Shown here in pieces: positions 43,215 through 50,470 of a stretch of 64,000 bases of DNA (within the stretch, counting starts at the first letter, position 1; every line of letters begins with the position of its first letter). Both the position numbers and the translations under genes were made by a program. The stretch comes from Acidobacteria bacterium Ga0077522. Lineage in GTDB: Bacteria > Acidobacteriota > Vicinamibacteria > Vicinamibacterales > Vicinamibacteraceae. The notes below the pieces were generated by a model. That model searched no databases. It saw only the letters and a program-made list of their open reading frames with translations, and was not told where the DNA came from. The stretch spans positions 1-64,000 of the forward strand of contig LNDN01000003.1 of the NCBI GenBank assembly GCA_001464065.1, in the 5' to 3' direction.

Positions 43215-43241
43215 GGCCCGTTCGGAGAACGGGCCCTACCC
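43215..43241 (+). repeat. REP-like hairpin element, supplies stop codon
   Basis: Identical stem and loop to the copy at 43178. Its CTACCC tail, read on the minus strand, is GGGTAG and supplies the stop codon of the FAD oxidoreductase gene. Confidence 0.75.
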
Positions 43242-44771
43242 TCGACCAATCGTCGCGATCGCGCGATCGGCCGCCAGCACGCCGCGGTACTGTGCCTCCT
43301 CGAACAGCGGCAGGCCGCTGAGATCCGAGTGCGCGTAGAACAGCCGGTCCTGGCCGTCCTGCAGGGCGCGCCAGCCGGGGTTCGACAGGAGCCCGGGCGT
43401 CGGGCGCACCATCGCGTGCCCGAAGCGCATGATGTCCACGCGGGAGACGTGCTCGCGGATGTCCGGGTGGGGGCGGGACAGATCGTCCAGCACGCGGTCG
43501 CGCAGCGTCGCGTAGTCCTGCGCAAGCAGCCAGCGCCGCGCCTCGGCGGCCGGCTGGTGGGCAAGGGCCCAGTAGTAGGTCCACACCGTGCGAGGCACGT
43601 GCCGGCGCAGGTGCTGGTGCGTGGCGACCACGTATCCGAGCGCCGGCGAGTCGAACACCACGTTGTCCCACGCCATCGGGAAGCCCGTCTCGCGCGGCCA
43701 GCCCTCCAGCGTGAGGTTGGCCGTGACCCACGGCGATGACGTCACGCGCACCGGCGGCGCGCCCGCGACGATGCGGGTGGCCACGTGCAGCGGCGCGGCG
43801 ACGATCACCACGTCGGCCGTCCAGGCCGTGGTCGGCGTCAGCACGCGCCACGCCCGGCCTGCGCGCTCCACCCGGTACGTGACCTGTCCGGACTCGACGC
43901 GGGTGCCGAGCCGCTGCAGCAATCGGCGCACGATCCAGCCGTTGCCCTCCGGCCAGGTCAGCGGGCCCGAGTCATCGGCGTCACGCGCCGCGAAGTAGAG
44001 CACGCCGGCCCAGGCCGAGACATCGCGTGCAAGCCCGCCGTAGTCGTCCCGGCAGGCGTAGTCCACCATCCACCGCAACCACGGCGAGTCGAGGCGCTCG
44101 CGATCGAGCCACGCGGCCATCGAGAGCGCGTCCTCGGGCGGCACACCCTGCGGCCCCAGTCCGACCGCCATCGGAATCGTGAAGCGTCCGGTGGCGCGCA
44201 GTTCGGCCATGCGGGCCGTGAAGCGGACGAACTGGTCCCGATCGCGGCGCGTCGGCCCCACGGCCGGCTCGAGGCCCTCCTGCCAGCGCCCGTGCAGGAA
44301 CAGCCGCTCGTCCGGCGCGTGCACGAGGTGCCGCTCGTCCCACGTCTGGCCGTCGTACACGCCGAGGTCGGCGAAGATCTCGCGGACCAGACCCGCGGCC
44401 GCACCCGGGATGGGCACGTAGTGCGCTCCCCACGGGTAAGCCGAGACCTCGTTCTCGCCCCAGCGCGAGTTGCCACCGGCCTCGCGCTCCATCTCGAGGA
44501 TCACGAAGTCGTCGAGGCCCTGCTTGGCGAGACGCCATCCCGCACACAGGCCCGCCATGCCGCCGCCGACGATCACCACCGACGCGCGGCGCTGCTTCGT
44601 CGGTGCGGGCTGTCTGATGCCGTCGCGCAGCTGATGACCGGCGACGTGCGACTCGTTGACGAAGCCCCCGGCGATCGGGCGACCGGCCTTCTGCGTGAGG
44701 CCGACGAGCGCGGCCGACAGGAAGCCGCGGCGCGAGAGAGGGGTTGGGCGGGAACGGCCCGCGTCCGTCAT
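43236..44771 (-). CDS. Tat-exported FAD-dependent amine-oxidase-like protein
   Basis: 511-aa flavoprotein. Twin-arginine signal SRRGFLSAALVGLTQKAG is followed by the FAD-binding fold VVIVGGGMAGLCAGWRLAKQ, an acidic ribose-binding residue (ILEMEREAGGNSRW) and the second dinucleotide strand WTADVVIVAAPLHVATRIV. The layout is that of the flavin amine oxidase/protoporphyrinogen-oxidase superfamily (NAD(P)-binding-8 type). Substrate is unknown, but it is the last gene of the polyamine-type operon and its start overlaps the aminopropyltransferase stop (ATGA), which makes oxidation of an amine product an attractive hypothesis. The C-terminal Gly-stop lies in a REP-like repeat. Confidence 0.87.
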   Translation of the reverse strand: MTDAGRSRPTPLSRRGFLSAALVGLTQKAGRPIAGGFVNESHVAGHQLRDGIRQPAPTKQRRASVVIVGGGMAGLCAGWRLAKQGLDDFVILEMEREAGGNSRWGENEVSAYPWGAHYVPIPGAAAGLVREIFADLGVYDGQTWDERHLVHAPDERLFLHGRWQEGLEPAVGPTRRDRDQFVRFTARMAELRATGRFTIPMAVGLGPQGVPPEDALSMAAWLDRERLDSPWLRWMVDYACRDDYGGLARDVSAWAGVLYFAARDADDSGPLTWPEGNGWIVRRLLQRLGTRVESGQVTYRVERAGRAWRVLTPTTAWTADVVIVAAPLHVATRIVAGAPPVRVTSSPWVTANLTLEGWPRETGFPMAWDNVVFDSPALGYVVATHQHLRRHVPRTVWTYYWALAHQPAAEARRWLLAQDYATLRDRVLDDLSRPHPDIREHVSRVDIMRFGHAMVRPTPGLLSNPGWRALQDGQDRLFYAHSDLSGLPLFEEAQYRGVLAADRAIATIGRG

Positions 44772-46270
44772 CGATTCAACGCGCTCCACTCGCGCTCGTA
44801 GTAGCGCACCAGCTGCTGGGTGTGCAGGCGGTTGGGCTCCACCGGGACGCGGGCCATGTCGAGGGGGAACTCGAACAAATCACCCAGGGCGTCCGTGGTC
44901 AGGAAGCGCAGTCCCGACGGCAATGTCGTCGGTGTTGCCGGCGGTGTGCGCCCGGCAAGCACGAAGCCCCATTCACCGAACGACGGCACATAGACGTGAT
45001 ACGGCGCCGTGGCGAATCCGGCCTGCTCGATGGTGGCGACGATGCACCAGTAGGACTGGCGGGCGAACAGCGGCGACGTCGACTGCACCACGAAGGTCGC
45101 GCCTGGCGTCAGCCGCGCCATCAGCATCCGATAGAACGTCGTCGTGTAGAGCTTGCCGAGCGAGAAGTTCGACGGGTCGGGAAAGTCGACGACCGCGAAG
45201 TCGAAGGTCTCGCGGGTCTCGTCGATCCACGTGAACGCGTCGGCGTTGACCACCTGCACCCGCGGATCGCTCAGCGCATTGCCGTTGAGGCGGCGCAGTT
45301 CGCTGTGGGTGGAGAACAGTCGGGTCATCTCCGGGTCGAGATCGACCAGCGTGACCGCGCGCACGCCCGGGTAGCGCAGCACCTCGCGCAGCGCGAGCCC
45401 GTCTCCGCCGCCGAGGATCAGCACGCGCGCGGCCTCGGGCAGCGCCGCCAGGCCTGGATGGACCAGCGCCTCGTGATACCGGTACTCGTCACGCGAGCTG
45501 AACTGGAGGTTGGCGTTCAGGAACAGCCGGAGGTCGTCCTTCCACGCCGTCATCACGATGCGCTGGTACGGCGTCGTCCGCGACAGCACGACATCGTCTG
45601 CGTAGAGGTTGGCTTCGGCGAGGTCCAGCAGGGCGTTGGCCTTCCACAGGCCGACTCCGAGCAGGGCGAGCGTCACCACACACATCGCCTGCAGGGATCG
45701 CCGAACCACCGGCGCCAGCGACTCGCGCAGCAGGAACGTGGTCCACAGCGCCACGAGGATGTTGATGGCGCCGAAGAGCATGGGCGCCCGGACGAGGCCG
45801 AGCTTCGGCACCAGCACGATCGGGAACAGCAGCGAGGCGCCAAGGGCGCCGAGGTAGTCGAACGTCAGGACGTTGGCGACCACGTCCTTGAACTGGAAGC
45901 GGTCGCGCAGCAGCCGCATCAGCAGCGGGATCTCGAGGCCCACCAGCACGCCCACCACGAGCACGAGGCCGTAGAGCAGGAGCCGGAAGGCGCTGGTGTA
46001 CGCAAAGGCCAGGAACAGCAGCGCCGACGAGAAGCCGCCGACGACGCCGACCATGATCTCGATGAGGATGAAGCGGGCGACCAGGCCGCGCCCGATGAAG
46101 CGGGAGAGCCACGACCCGATGCCCATGGCAAACAGGTACGTGCCGATGACGGTGGAGAACTGCGTGACGCTGTCGCCGAGCAGATAGCTCGCGAGCGCGC
46201 CGGCGACGAGCTCGTAGATGAGCCCGCACGCGGCGATCAGCAGGACGGAGACGAGCAGGGCGGCTGTCAT
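44768..46270 (-). CDS. speE: Membrane-embedded spermidine-synthase-like aminopropyltransferase
   Basis: 500-aa integral membrane protein. The N-terminal ~210 residues hold about seven membrane segments (VSVLLIAACGLIYELVAGAL, TVIGTYLFAMGIGSWLS, FLAFAYTSAFRLLLYGLVLV). The C-terminal ~270 residues form an aminopropyltransferase/methyltransferase fold: VLILGGGDGLALREVLRYPG, VTLVDLDPEM, VQVVNADAFTW, and DFAVVDFPDPSNFSLGKLYT, where the DFPDP block corresponds to the catalytic DSTDP of spermidine synthases. It should transfer an aminopropyl group from decarboxylated SAM, with the acceptor near the membrane. Partners upstream include AdoMet decarboxylase; downstream is an FAD amine-oxidase-like gene with an ATGA overlap. 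Confidence 0.9.
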   Translation of the reverse strand: MTAALLVSVLLIAACGLIYELVAGALASYLLGDSVTQFSTVIGTYLFAMGIGSWLSRFIGRGLVARFILIEIMVGVVGGFSSALLFLAFAYTSAFRLLLYGLVLVVGVLVGLEIPLLMRLLRDRFQFKDVVANVLTFDYLGALGASLLFPIVLVPKLGLVRAPMLFGAINILVALWTTFLLRESLAPVVRRSLQAMCVVTLALLGVGLWKANALLDLAEANLYADDVVLSRTTPYQRIVMTAWKDDLRLFLNANLQFSSRDEYRYHEALVHPGLAALPEAARVLILGGGDGLALREVLRYPGVRAVTLVDLDPEMTRLFSTHSELRRLNGNALSDPRVQVVNADAFTWIDETRETFDFAVVDFPDPSNFSLGKLYTTTFYRMLMARLTPGATFVVQSTSPLFARQSYWCIVATIEQAGFATAPYHVYVPSFGEWGFVLAGRTPPATPTTLPSGLRFLTTDALGDLFEFPLDMARVPVEPNRLHTQQLVRYYEREWSALNR

Positions 46271-46304
46271 GGAGGCAACGCGGGCAGGCGCCCCTGCGCC
46301 AGGT

Positions 46305-46517
46305 CTAGTGGATGGCGGCGGCGATGATCAGCGACATGCCGAGCGCCACCGCGCCGATGAGTACGGCCAGTGCGGTGTTGTGCTCGTCGATGATCTCGCG
46401 CCACAGCGTGTAGGGCGTCAGCCGATCGATGATGAGGAACGTCAGCAGGAACACGCTGATGCCGAGCCCCGCGAACACCAGCGCGGAGATGAGATTGCTG
46501 AGCAGCGTTGCTTCCAT
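46305..46517 (-). CDS. DUF350 small membrane protein
   Basis: 70-aa protein with two membrane helices (LISALVFAGLGISVFLLTFL and TALAVLIGAVALGMSLIIAA) linked by DRLTPYTLWREIIDEHN, the conserved loop of the DUF350 family. Molecular function unknown. DUF350 genes recur beside DUF4178 and spermidine-synthase-like genes in other bacteria (from general knowledge), as here. It sits 3 bp after the 61-residue gene and 34 bp before the aminopropyltransferase gene. Confidence 0.9.
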   Translation of the reverse strand: MEATLLSNLISALVFAGLGISVFLLTFLIIDRLTPYTLWREIIDEHNTALAVLIGAVALGMSLIIAAAIH

Positions 46518-46520
46518 CGG

Positions 46521-46706
46521 TCACTTCCCTCCGAAGAAACGAGGCGCGCCGTTGTACAGCGACCGGTACGCCCCGGGGTTGTCGCGAATCGAGCGCGGGA
46601 CGTTGCGGACGACGGCCGGCTTCGTGGCCAGCCAGCCACGCATGTCGGCCATCGCCGAACTGCCCACCACCAGCGCGCCGAACGCGAGAAACAACAGGGA
46701 TCTCAT
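46521..46706 (-). CDS. 61-residue exported or anchored protein of the polyamine-type operon
   Basis: Very small protein. LLFLAFGALVVGSSAMA is a hydrophobic signal or anchor, followed by a basic segment and IRDNPGAYRSLYNGAPRFFG and GK. The VRxxPGxYRxxY-like block looks constrained and could be a binding motif. The gene lies 14 bp after the DUF4178 stop and 3 bp before DUF350, on the same strand, so it is almost certainly expressed with them. No family recognised with confidence. Confidence 0.7.
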   Translation of the reverse strand: MRSLLFLAFGALVVGSSAMADMRGWLATKPAVVRNVPRSIRDNPGAYRSLYNGAPRFFGGK

Positions 46707-46720
46707 TGCGGTCTCACTCT

Positions 46721-48649
46721 CTACTCGTCCTCGTCGTCGTCACCCGACGATGCCGAGCCGTAGTCGCTCTCCTGCATCCGCGTGCCTTCGAAGGCGGCGT
46801 ACCGGATGCCCGTGTACAGCGGCGGGATGGCCAGCAGCACGAGCCCCAGCAGATAGGGCAGCAGACTCGGCACGTCGCGGCGCACGCGCAGCGAGTACGA
46901 GACCACGGGACCGTTGACGGGGCCCTCGGGCTCGACCCGCAGGTAGTACTGACCGGCCGGCACGGAGCGCAGCAGCGTGGACGCGCCGGAGGACCCTTCG
47001 GTCCACGATTCGCCGCCGTCGACGCCCTTGTAGAAGCTGACCTCGCGGTCGACGTTGAAGGCGTCGCCCGACTCGAGGTTGATCAGCGCGAGATCGAAGC
47101 CGAGCCACGAGTTGGACAGGTTCGTGTTGGTGGTGAGCTCCACCGTGCCCGAGTCGCGCAGCGTGAACGGCTCGGTGACGAAGGCGGACTCGGCCGTGCC
47201 CGGCTGGAACGTGTACTGCTGCAGGAACACCTGCTCGCGGTCGGCCGTGATCTGGCGCCCGATGCCGAACAGCAACAGCAGCGCCGCCAGCAGCGCGAAC
47301 GCCCCGACCATCGGCCAGACGCGGCCGGCGCGCGGATTGGGCTGGTTGGCGAACACGCCGACGGGCGAGGGCGGGGCACCGGGCAACTGGAACGCCTGCC
47401 AGACGACGTCGGGTGCCGTGTAGCGGCCGAGCGACCAGGTGCGCTCGGCATCCGTGCCTTCGCTCGACAGCATCAGCGGCGGGTCGATGAAGTCGTCGGT
47501 CTGCACCGTCTCGCCGACACGCACCCGCCACGGGAACTCGCCGAGCACGAAGTCGGTGCGGGCCTCGGCGTGCTGGAAGGCCTTGAACACCGTCGAGCCG
47601 TGCCGCCAGTTCGGGCGGTGGGCCCCGGCATGCAGCAGCCTCGGGCGCTCGCGCACCACCGTGACGTCGTTCCAGTGGCCGTTGTACGTCGTCAGGTAGC
47701 GGAAGCCGTGGTACGGGTTGAAGAGGACGTACTCGTCCCACGCGTAGCGCACGTCCTCGACCGAGATCGAGCGCTGCTGGAACCCGATGGCGTCGTAGGG
47801 CTGCCCGTGCCAGGTGCCGCGCGTGCCCAGCGGGATCACCGGCGTGATGGACTGCCTGGCGGCCGCGGCCTGCAGGATCGTGACGTTGCGGTCGCGCGCG
47901 TCGATGACCGCACCGCAGCTGGTGCAGGCCACGGCGCGTGTGTGCGCCAGGGCGCGCAGTTCGACGGCCGCGCCGCAGTTGGCGCAGTTGAAGCCCCGCA
48001 TGCCCGCCGACCGGTCGACGGCGTCGAAGGTCCGGACGTTGCCGAGGCCGAGTTCGTCGAACGAGACGAAGCGCCCGAGGAAGAGCATCGGCGCGCCGTC
48101 GCTGTAGTCGATGGTGCCGAAGGTCGCGTCGTGGCCGCGGAGGTCGGCAAACAGCACGTCCTCCTTGCCCCAGAACTCGAACGGCAACTCGCCTTCCACG
48201 CCCTTGTAGCGGGCGGTGGTCAGCGTGGTCACCTGGAGTTCGCGCTGATCCCAGGTGTAGTCCATGCCGAGGCGGACGGCGTCCGCTGCCGGCAGCGGAC
48301 GGGTCGGCTGCACGAGACTCGAGACGGCGAACTCGAGCTGCGCATCGGAGAGCCAGCCGCTCGTGCCATCCGCGTACACGAGGTGCCACTCGTTCCACCC
48401 ACCATCGTCGTACTCGTAGACGATGCGGCCGATCACGGTGAAGCTGCGGCCGTCGACGGCACCCGTGGTGCCGATCTGGATGGGCGAGGCGTCGGGTGGC
48501 AGGTCGGCGACTTCGCCAATCGTCTCGAGGTCGACGTCGTGGCGGACGATGACCGATCGACAGGCGTCGCACGTGGTCTGGATGGCGCTGGACCAGCGGA
48601 AGCGCACGGGGGCGCTGCAGTTCGGGCAACGCCCGGCCGGACCCCTCAT
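46721..48649 (-). CDS. DUF4178 zinc-ribbon membrane protein
   Basis: 642-aa protein with two zinc ribbons (CPNCSAPVRFRWSSAIQTTC then DAC near the N-terminus; FNCANCGAAVEL then VACTSCGAV near residue 230), three DUF4178-like beta modules (IGRIVYEYDDGGWNEWHLVY, YKGVEGELPFEFWGKEDVLF, YAWDEYVLFNPYHGFRYLTT) and two membrane helices near the C-terminus (WPMVGAFALLAALLLLFGIG, LLPYLLGLVLLAIPPLYTGI) bracketing a soluble beta domain. The tail is acidic (SSGDDDEDE). Its ATG overlaps the speD stop (ATGA). Likely an envelope scaffold or substrate-binding partner of the operon; no catalytic motif is seen. Confidence 0.87.
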   Translation of the reverse strand: MRGPAGRCPNCSAPVRFRWSSAIQTTCDACRSVIVRHDVDLETIGEVADLPPDASPIQIGTTGAVDGRSFTVIGRIVYEYDDGGWNEWHLVYADGTSGWLSDAQLEFAVSSLVQPTRPLPAADAVRLGMDYTWDQRELQVTTLTTARYKGVEGELPFEFWGKEDVLFADLRGHDATFGTIDYSDGAPMLFLGRFVSFDELGLGNVRTFDAVDRSAGMRGFNCANCGAAVELRALAHTRAVACTSCGAVIDARDRNVTILQAAAARQSITPVIPLGTRGTWHGQPYDAIGFQQRSISVEDVRYAWDEYVLFNPYHGFRYLTTYNGHWNDVTVVRERPRLLHAGAHRPNWRHGSTVFKAFQHAEARTDFVLGEFPWRVRVGETVQTDDFIDPPLMLSSEGTDAERTWSLGRYTAPDVVWQAFQLPGAPPSPVGVFANQPNPRAGRVWPMVGAFALLAALLLLFGIGRQITADREQVFLQQYTFQPGTAESAFVTEPFTLRDSGTVELTTNTNLSNSWLGFDLALINLESGDAFNVDREVSFYKGVDGGESWTEGSSGASTLLRSVPAGQYYLRVEPEGPVNGPVVSYSLRVRRDVPSLLPYLLGLVLLAIPPLYTGIRYAAFEGTRMQESDYGSASSGDDDEDE

Positions 48650-49119
48650 CGCTCGGTGTCCCTCGACTCCCGACTCCCGACTCCCGACTCCCGTTCGTTG
48701 CCGTACCGGCGCTCGATGCGGCGGACGAGGGTCTCGGTGGCGCCGAGCATCTCGGCCATCAGGCCGGCGGCATCGAAGTCGTCGCGCGCCTTGCAGCAGA
48801 AGACGTTGACGCAGATCGAGCCGTATTCCGGGAACGTGTGGCAGGCCAGGTGCGACTCGGCCAGGATGACGAAGCCGGTGAGTCCACCCGGCGCCGGGAA
48901 CGTGTGCCAGGCGGCCGGCGCCACCGGCGTGAGGCGCAGGTCGGCGATGAGCCGGGCAAACAGCGCGCGCAGGCGGCCGGCATCGCGCAGCACGTCGGCG
49001 TCGCAGCCGCGGGCGTCGATCACCCACTCGGCGCCACGCATCGCCGCATCGGCGCTCGGAGCGGGCGGGGTCGCCATTCGGGGCTGGGTGACGTCGCGTT
49101 CCGGGGGAGACACGGCCAT
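48646..49119 (-). CDS. speD: S-adenosylmethionine decarboxylase (pyruvoyl type, class 1B-like)
   Basis: 157-aa AdoMet decarboxylase, providing decarboxylated SAM for aminopropyl transfer. LTGFVILAESHLACHTFPEY contains the self-cleavage/pyruvoyl Ser (AE-SH) and catalytic His; SICVNVFCCKARDDFDAAGL has the conserved cysteine and Asp-rich helix. The N-terminus has about 30 extra residues. The C-terminus (NERESGVGSRESRDTER) is encoded by a GGGAGTC heptamer repeat and is probably not part of the fold. First gene of the operon, behind a perfect TATAAT box 15 nt before the ATG. Its TGA overlaps the next start. Confidence 0.92.
   Translation of the reverse strand: MAVSPPERDVTQPRMATPPAPSADAAMRGAEWVIDARGCDADVLRDAGRLRALFARLIADLRLTPVAPAAWHTFPAPGGLTGFVILAESHLACHTFPEYGSICVNVFCCKARDDFDAAGLMAEMLGATETLVRRIERRYGNERESGVGSRESRDTER
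48658..48695. repeat. Heptamer tandem repeat (GGGAGTC on the minus strand) inside the speD 3' end
   Basis: Four GGGAGTC units in a row near the 3' end of speD, translated as part of the C-terminal tail. Confidence 0.75.
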
Positions 49120-49134
49120 GGAGCTGTGGCCGGG

Positions 49135-49140
49135 ATTATA
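49135..49140 (-). promoter_or_regulatory. -10 box TATAAT before the speD operon
   Basis: A perfect TATAAT on the minus strand, 15 nt before the speD ATG; the leader would be about 8 nt. A good -35 box is not visible. Confidence 0.6.
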
Positions 49141-49168
49141 AGGCAGGGAAGGCGGAGCGCGGCCGAGC

Positions 49169-49174
49169 TATGCT
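49169..49174 (+). promoter_or_regulatory. Predicted -10 box TATGCT for the MFS gene
   Basis: TATGCT 27 nt before the GTG start, leaving a short leader with a purine-rich site. Confidence 0.45.
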
Positions 49175-49201
49175 CTCGCATCCCGAAAGGCGAGGTGCGG
49201 A

Positions 49202-50470
49202 GTGGAAATGAGTCAGTCGAGGCTGAAGGTCACGCTGTCCGCGTTCATGTTCCTCCAGTACTTCATCTGGGGCTGCTGGTACGCCAGCATGGGCACGTAC
49301 CTGGCCAACACCCTGGGCTTCGACGGCGGGCAGGTCGGCCTGGCGTACGGGGCGTTCGCCATCGGCGCGATGATCTCGCCGTTCTTCGTCGGCCTCATCG
49401 CCGATCGCTACTTCGCCTCCGAGAAGCTGCTGGCGGTGTTCGGGCTGATCGGCGGGCTCGTCCTGTGCCTGCTGCCGCAGATGACGACCTTCGCGACCTT
49501 CTACCCGGCGCTGATTCTCTACTGCGCCATCTTCGTGCCCACGCTCGCGCTCGGCAACTCGCTGTCGATGCACCACCTCGCCGACCCGGGGCGCGACTTC
49601 CCGCGCGTCAAGGTGCTGTCGGCGGTCGGCTGGTTCGCCGCCGGCATGGTGCTCAGCCTGCTCGCCGCGGAGCAGAAGGCCCTCCAGTTCTACCTGGCAG
49701 GCGCCTCGTCGATCGCCTTCGGGCTCTTCTCGCTCATGCTGCCGCACACGCCGCCGCGCAAGACCGGCGCCGACGTGTCGCTCGGCGACGTGCTGGGCCT
49801 CGACGCGCTGGCGCTGATGAAGCGGCCGCCCTTCGCCATCTTCATCGCGTGCATGTTCCTGATCTGCATCCCGCTCTACTTCTACTTCGTGATGATGAGC
49901 ATCTACCTCACCGAGCTCGGGTGGGAGCAGATCGCGGCCAAGATGACCCTGGCCCAGGTCTCCGACGTCGTCTTCCTGTTCCTGCTGCCGGTGTTCCTCA
50001 AGACGCTCGGCTACAAGAAGACCATCTTCATCGGCATCCTCGCCTGGGCGCTGCGGTACTTCGCCCTGGCCGGGAGCGTCCACGCCACCGGCCTGCAGGC
50101 GCCGCTCATCTTCGCGGCCATCGGCGTCCACGGCGTGTGCTACGACTTCCTGTTCATCGCCGGGCAGCTCTATGTGGATGACGAAGCCAACGAGCGCATT
50201 CGCGGCGCCGCGCAGGGCTTCATCGCGTTCATCCTGTGGGGGGCGGGGGCCTTCGTCGGCACCTGGCTCGCGGGACGCGTGCTGGCGGCCCATCAGCTGC
50301 CCACGGTAGCGGGCGCGCCGGTGACCTACGACTGGCAGGCCATCTGGAACCTGCCGGCGTGGGGCGCCGTCGCGGTGCTGGCGTTGTTCGTGCTGTTCTT
50401 CCGCAATCCCGTGCGGGCTCACACGCCGTCTGGCGCGGAGGTGGCCTCGAGCGTGACGACGGCGTTGTAG
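49202..50470 (+). CDS. MFS transporter, nucleoside:H+ symporter (NupG-like) family
   Basis: 422-aa inner-membrane transporter with 12 hydrophobic segments. LSAFMFLQYFIWGCWYASMG and TYLANTLGFDGGQVGLAYGA at the N-terminus match NupG/XapB-type nucleoside symporters, as do GLIADRYFASEKLLAVFGLI, LGNSLSMHHLADPGRDFPRV and GAAQGFIAFILWGAGAFVGT. Acidobacterial members often sit near sugar or nucleoside catabolic genes; none is adjacent here. The start is GTG 49202 (MEMSQSR) or ATG 49208. Its 3' end overlaps the fdhF gene by 52 bp, tail to tail. Confidence 0.92.
   Translation: MEMSQSRLKVTLSAFMFLQYFIWGCWYASMGTYLANTLGFDGGQVGLAYGAFAIGAMISPFFVGLIADRYFASEKLLAVFGLIGGLVLCLLPQMTTFATFYPALILYCAIFVPTLALGNSLSMHHLADPGRDFPRVKVLSAVGWFAAGMVLSLLAAEQKALQFYLAGASSIAFGLFSLMLPHTPPRKTGADVSLGDVLGLDALALMKRPPFAIFIACMFLICIPLYFYFVMMSIYLTELGWEQIAAKMTLAQVSDVVFLFLLPVFLKTLGYKKTIFIGILAWALRYFALAGSVHATGLQAPLIFAAIGVHGVCYDFLFIAGQLYVDDEANERIRGAAQGFIAFILWGAGAFVGTWLAGRVLAAHQLPTVAGAPVTYDWQAIWNLPAWGAVAVLALFVLFFRNPVRAHTPSGAEVASSVTTAL

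Noticed and set aside
43128-43241. CRISPR array
   Set aside because: Only a few copies, mixed orientation, no equal unique spacers and no cas genes.
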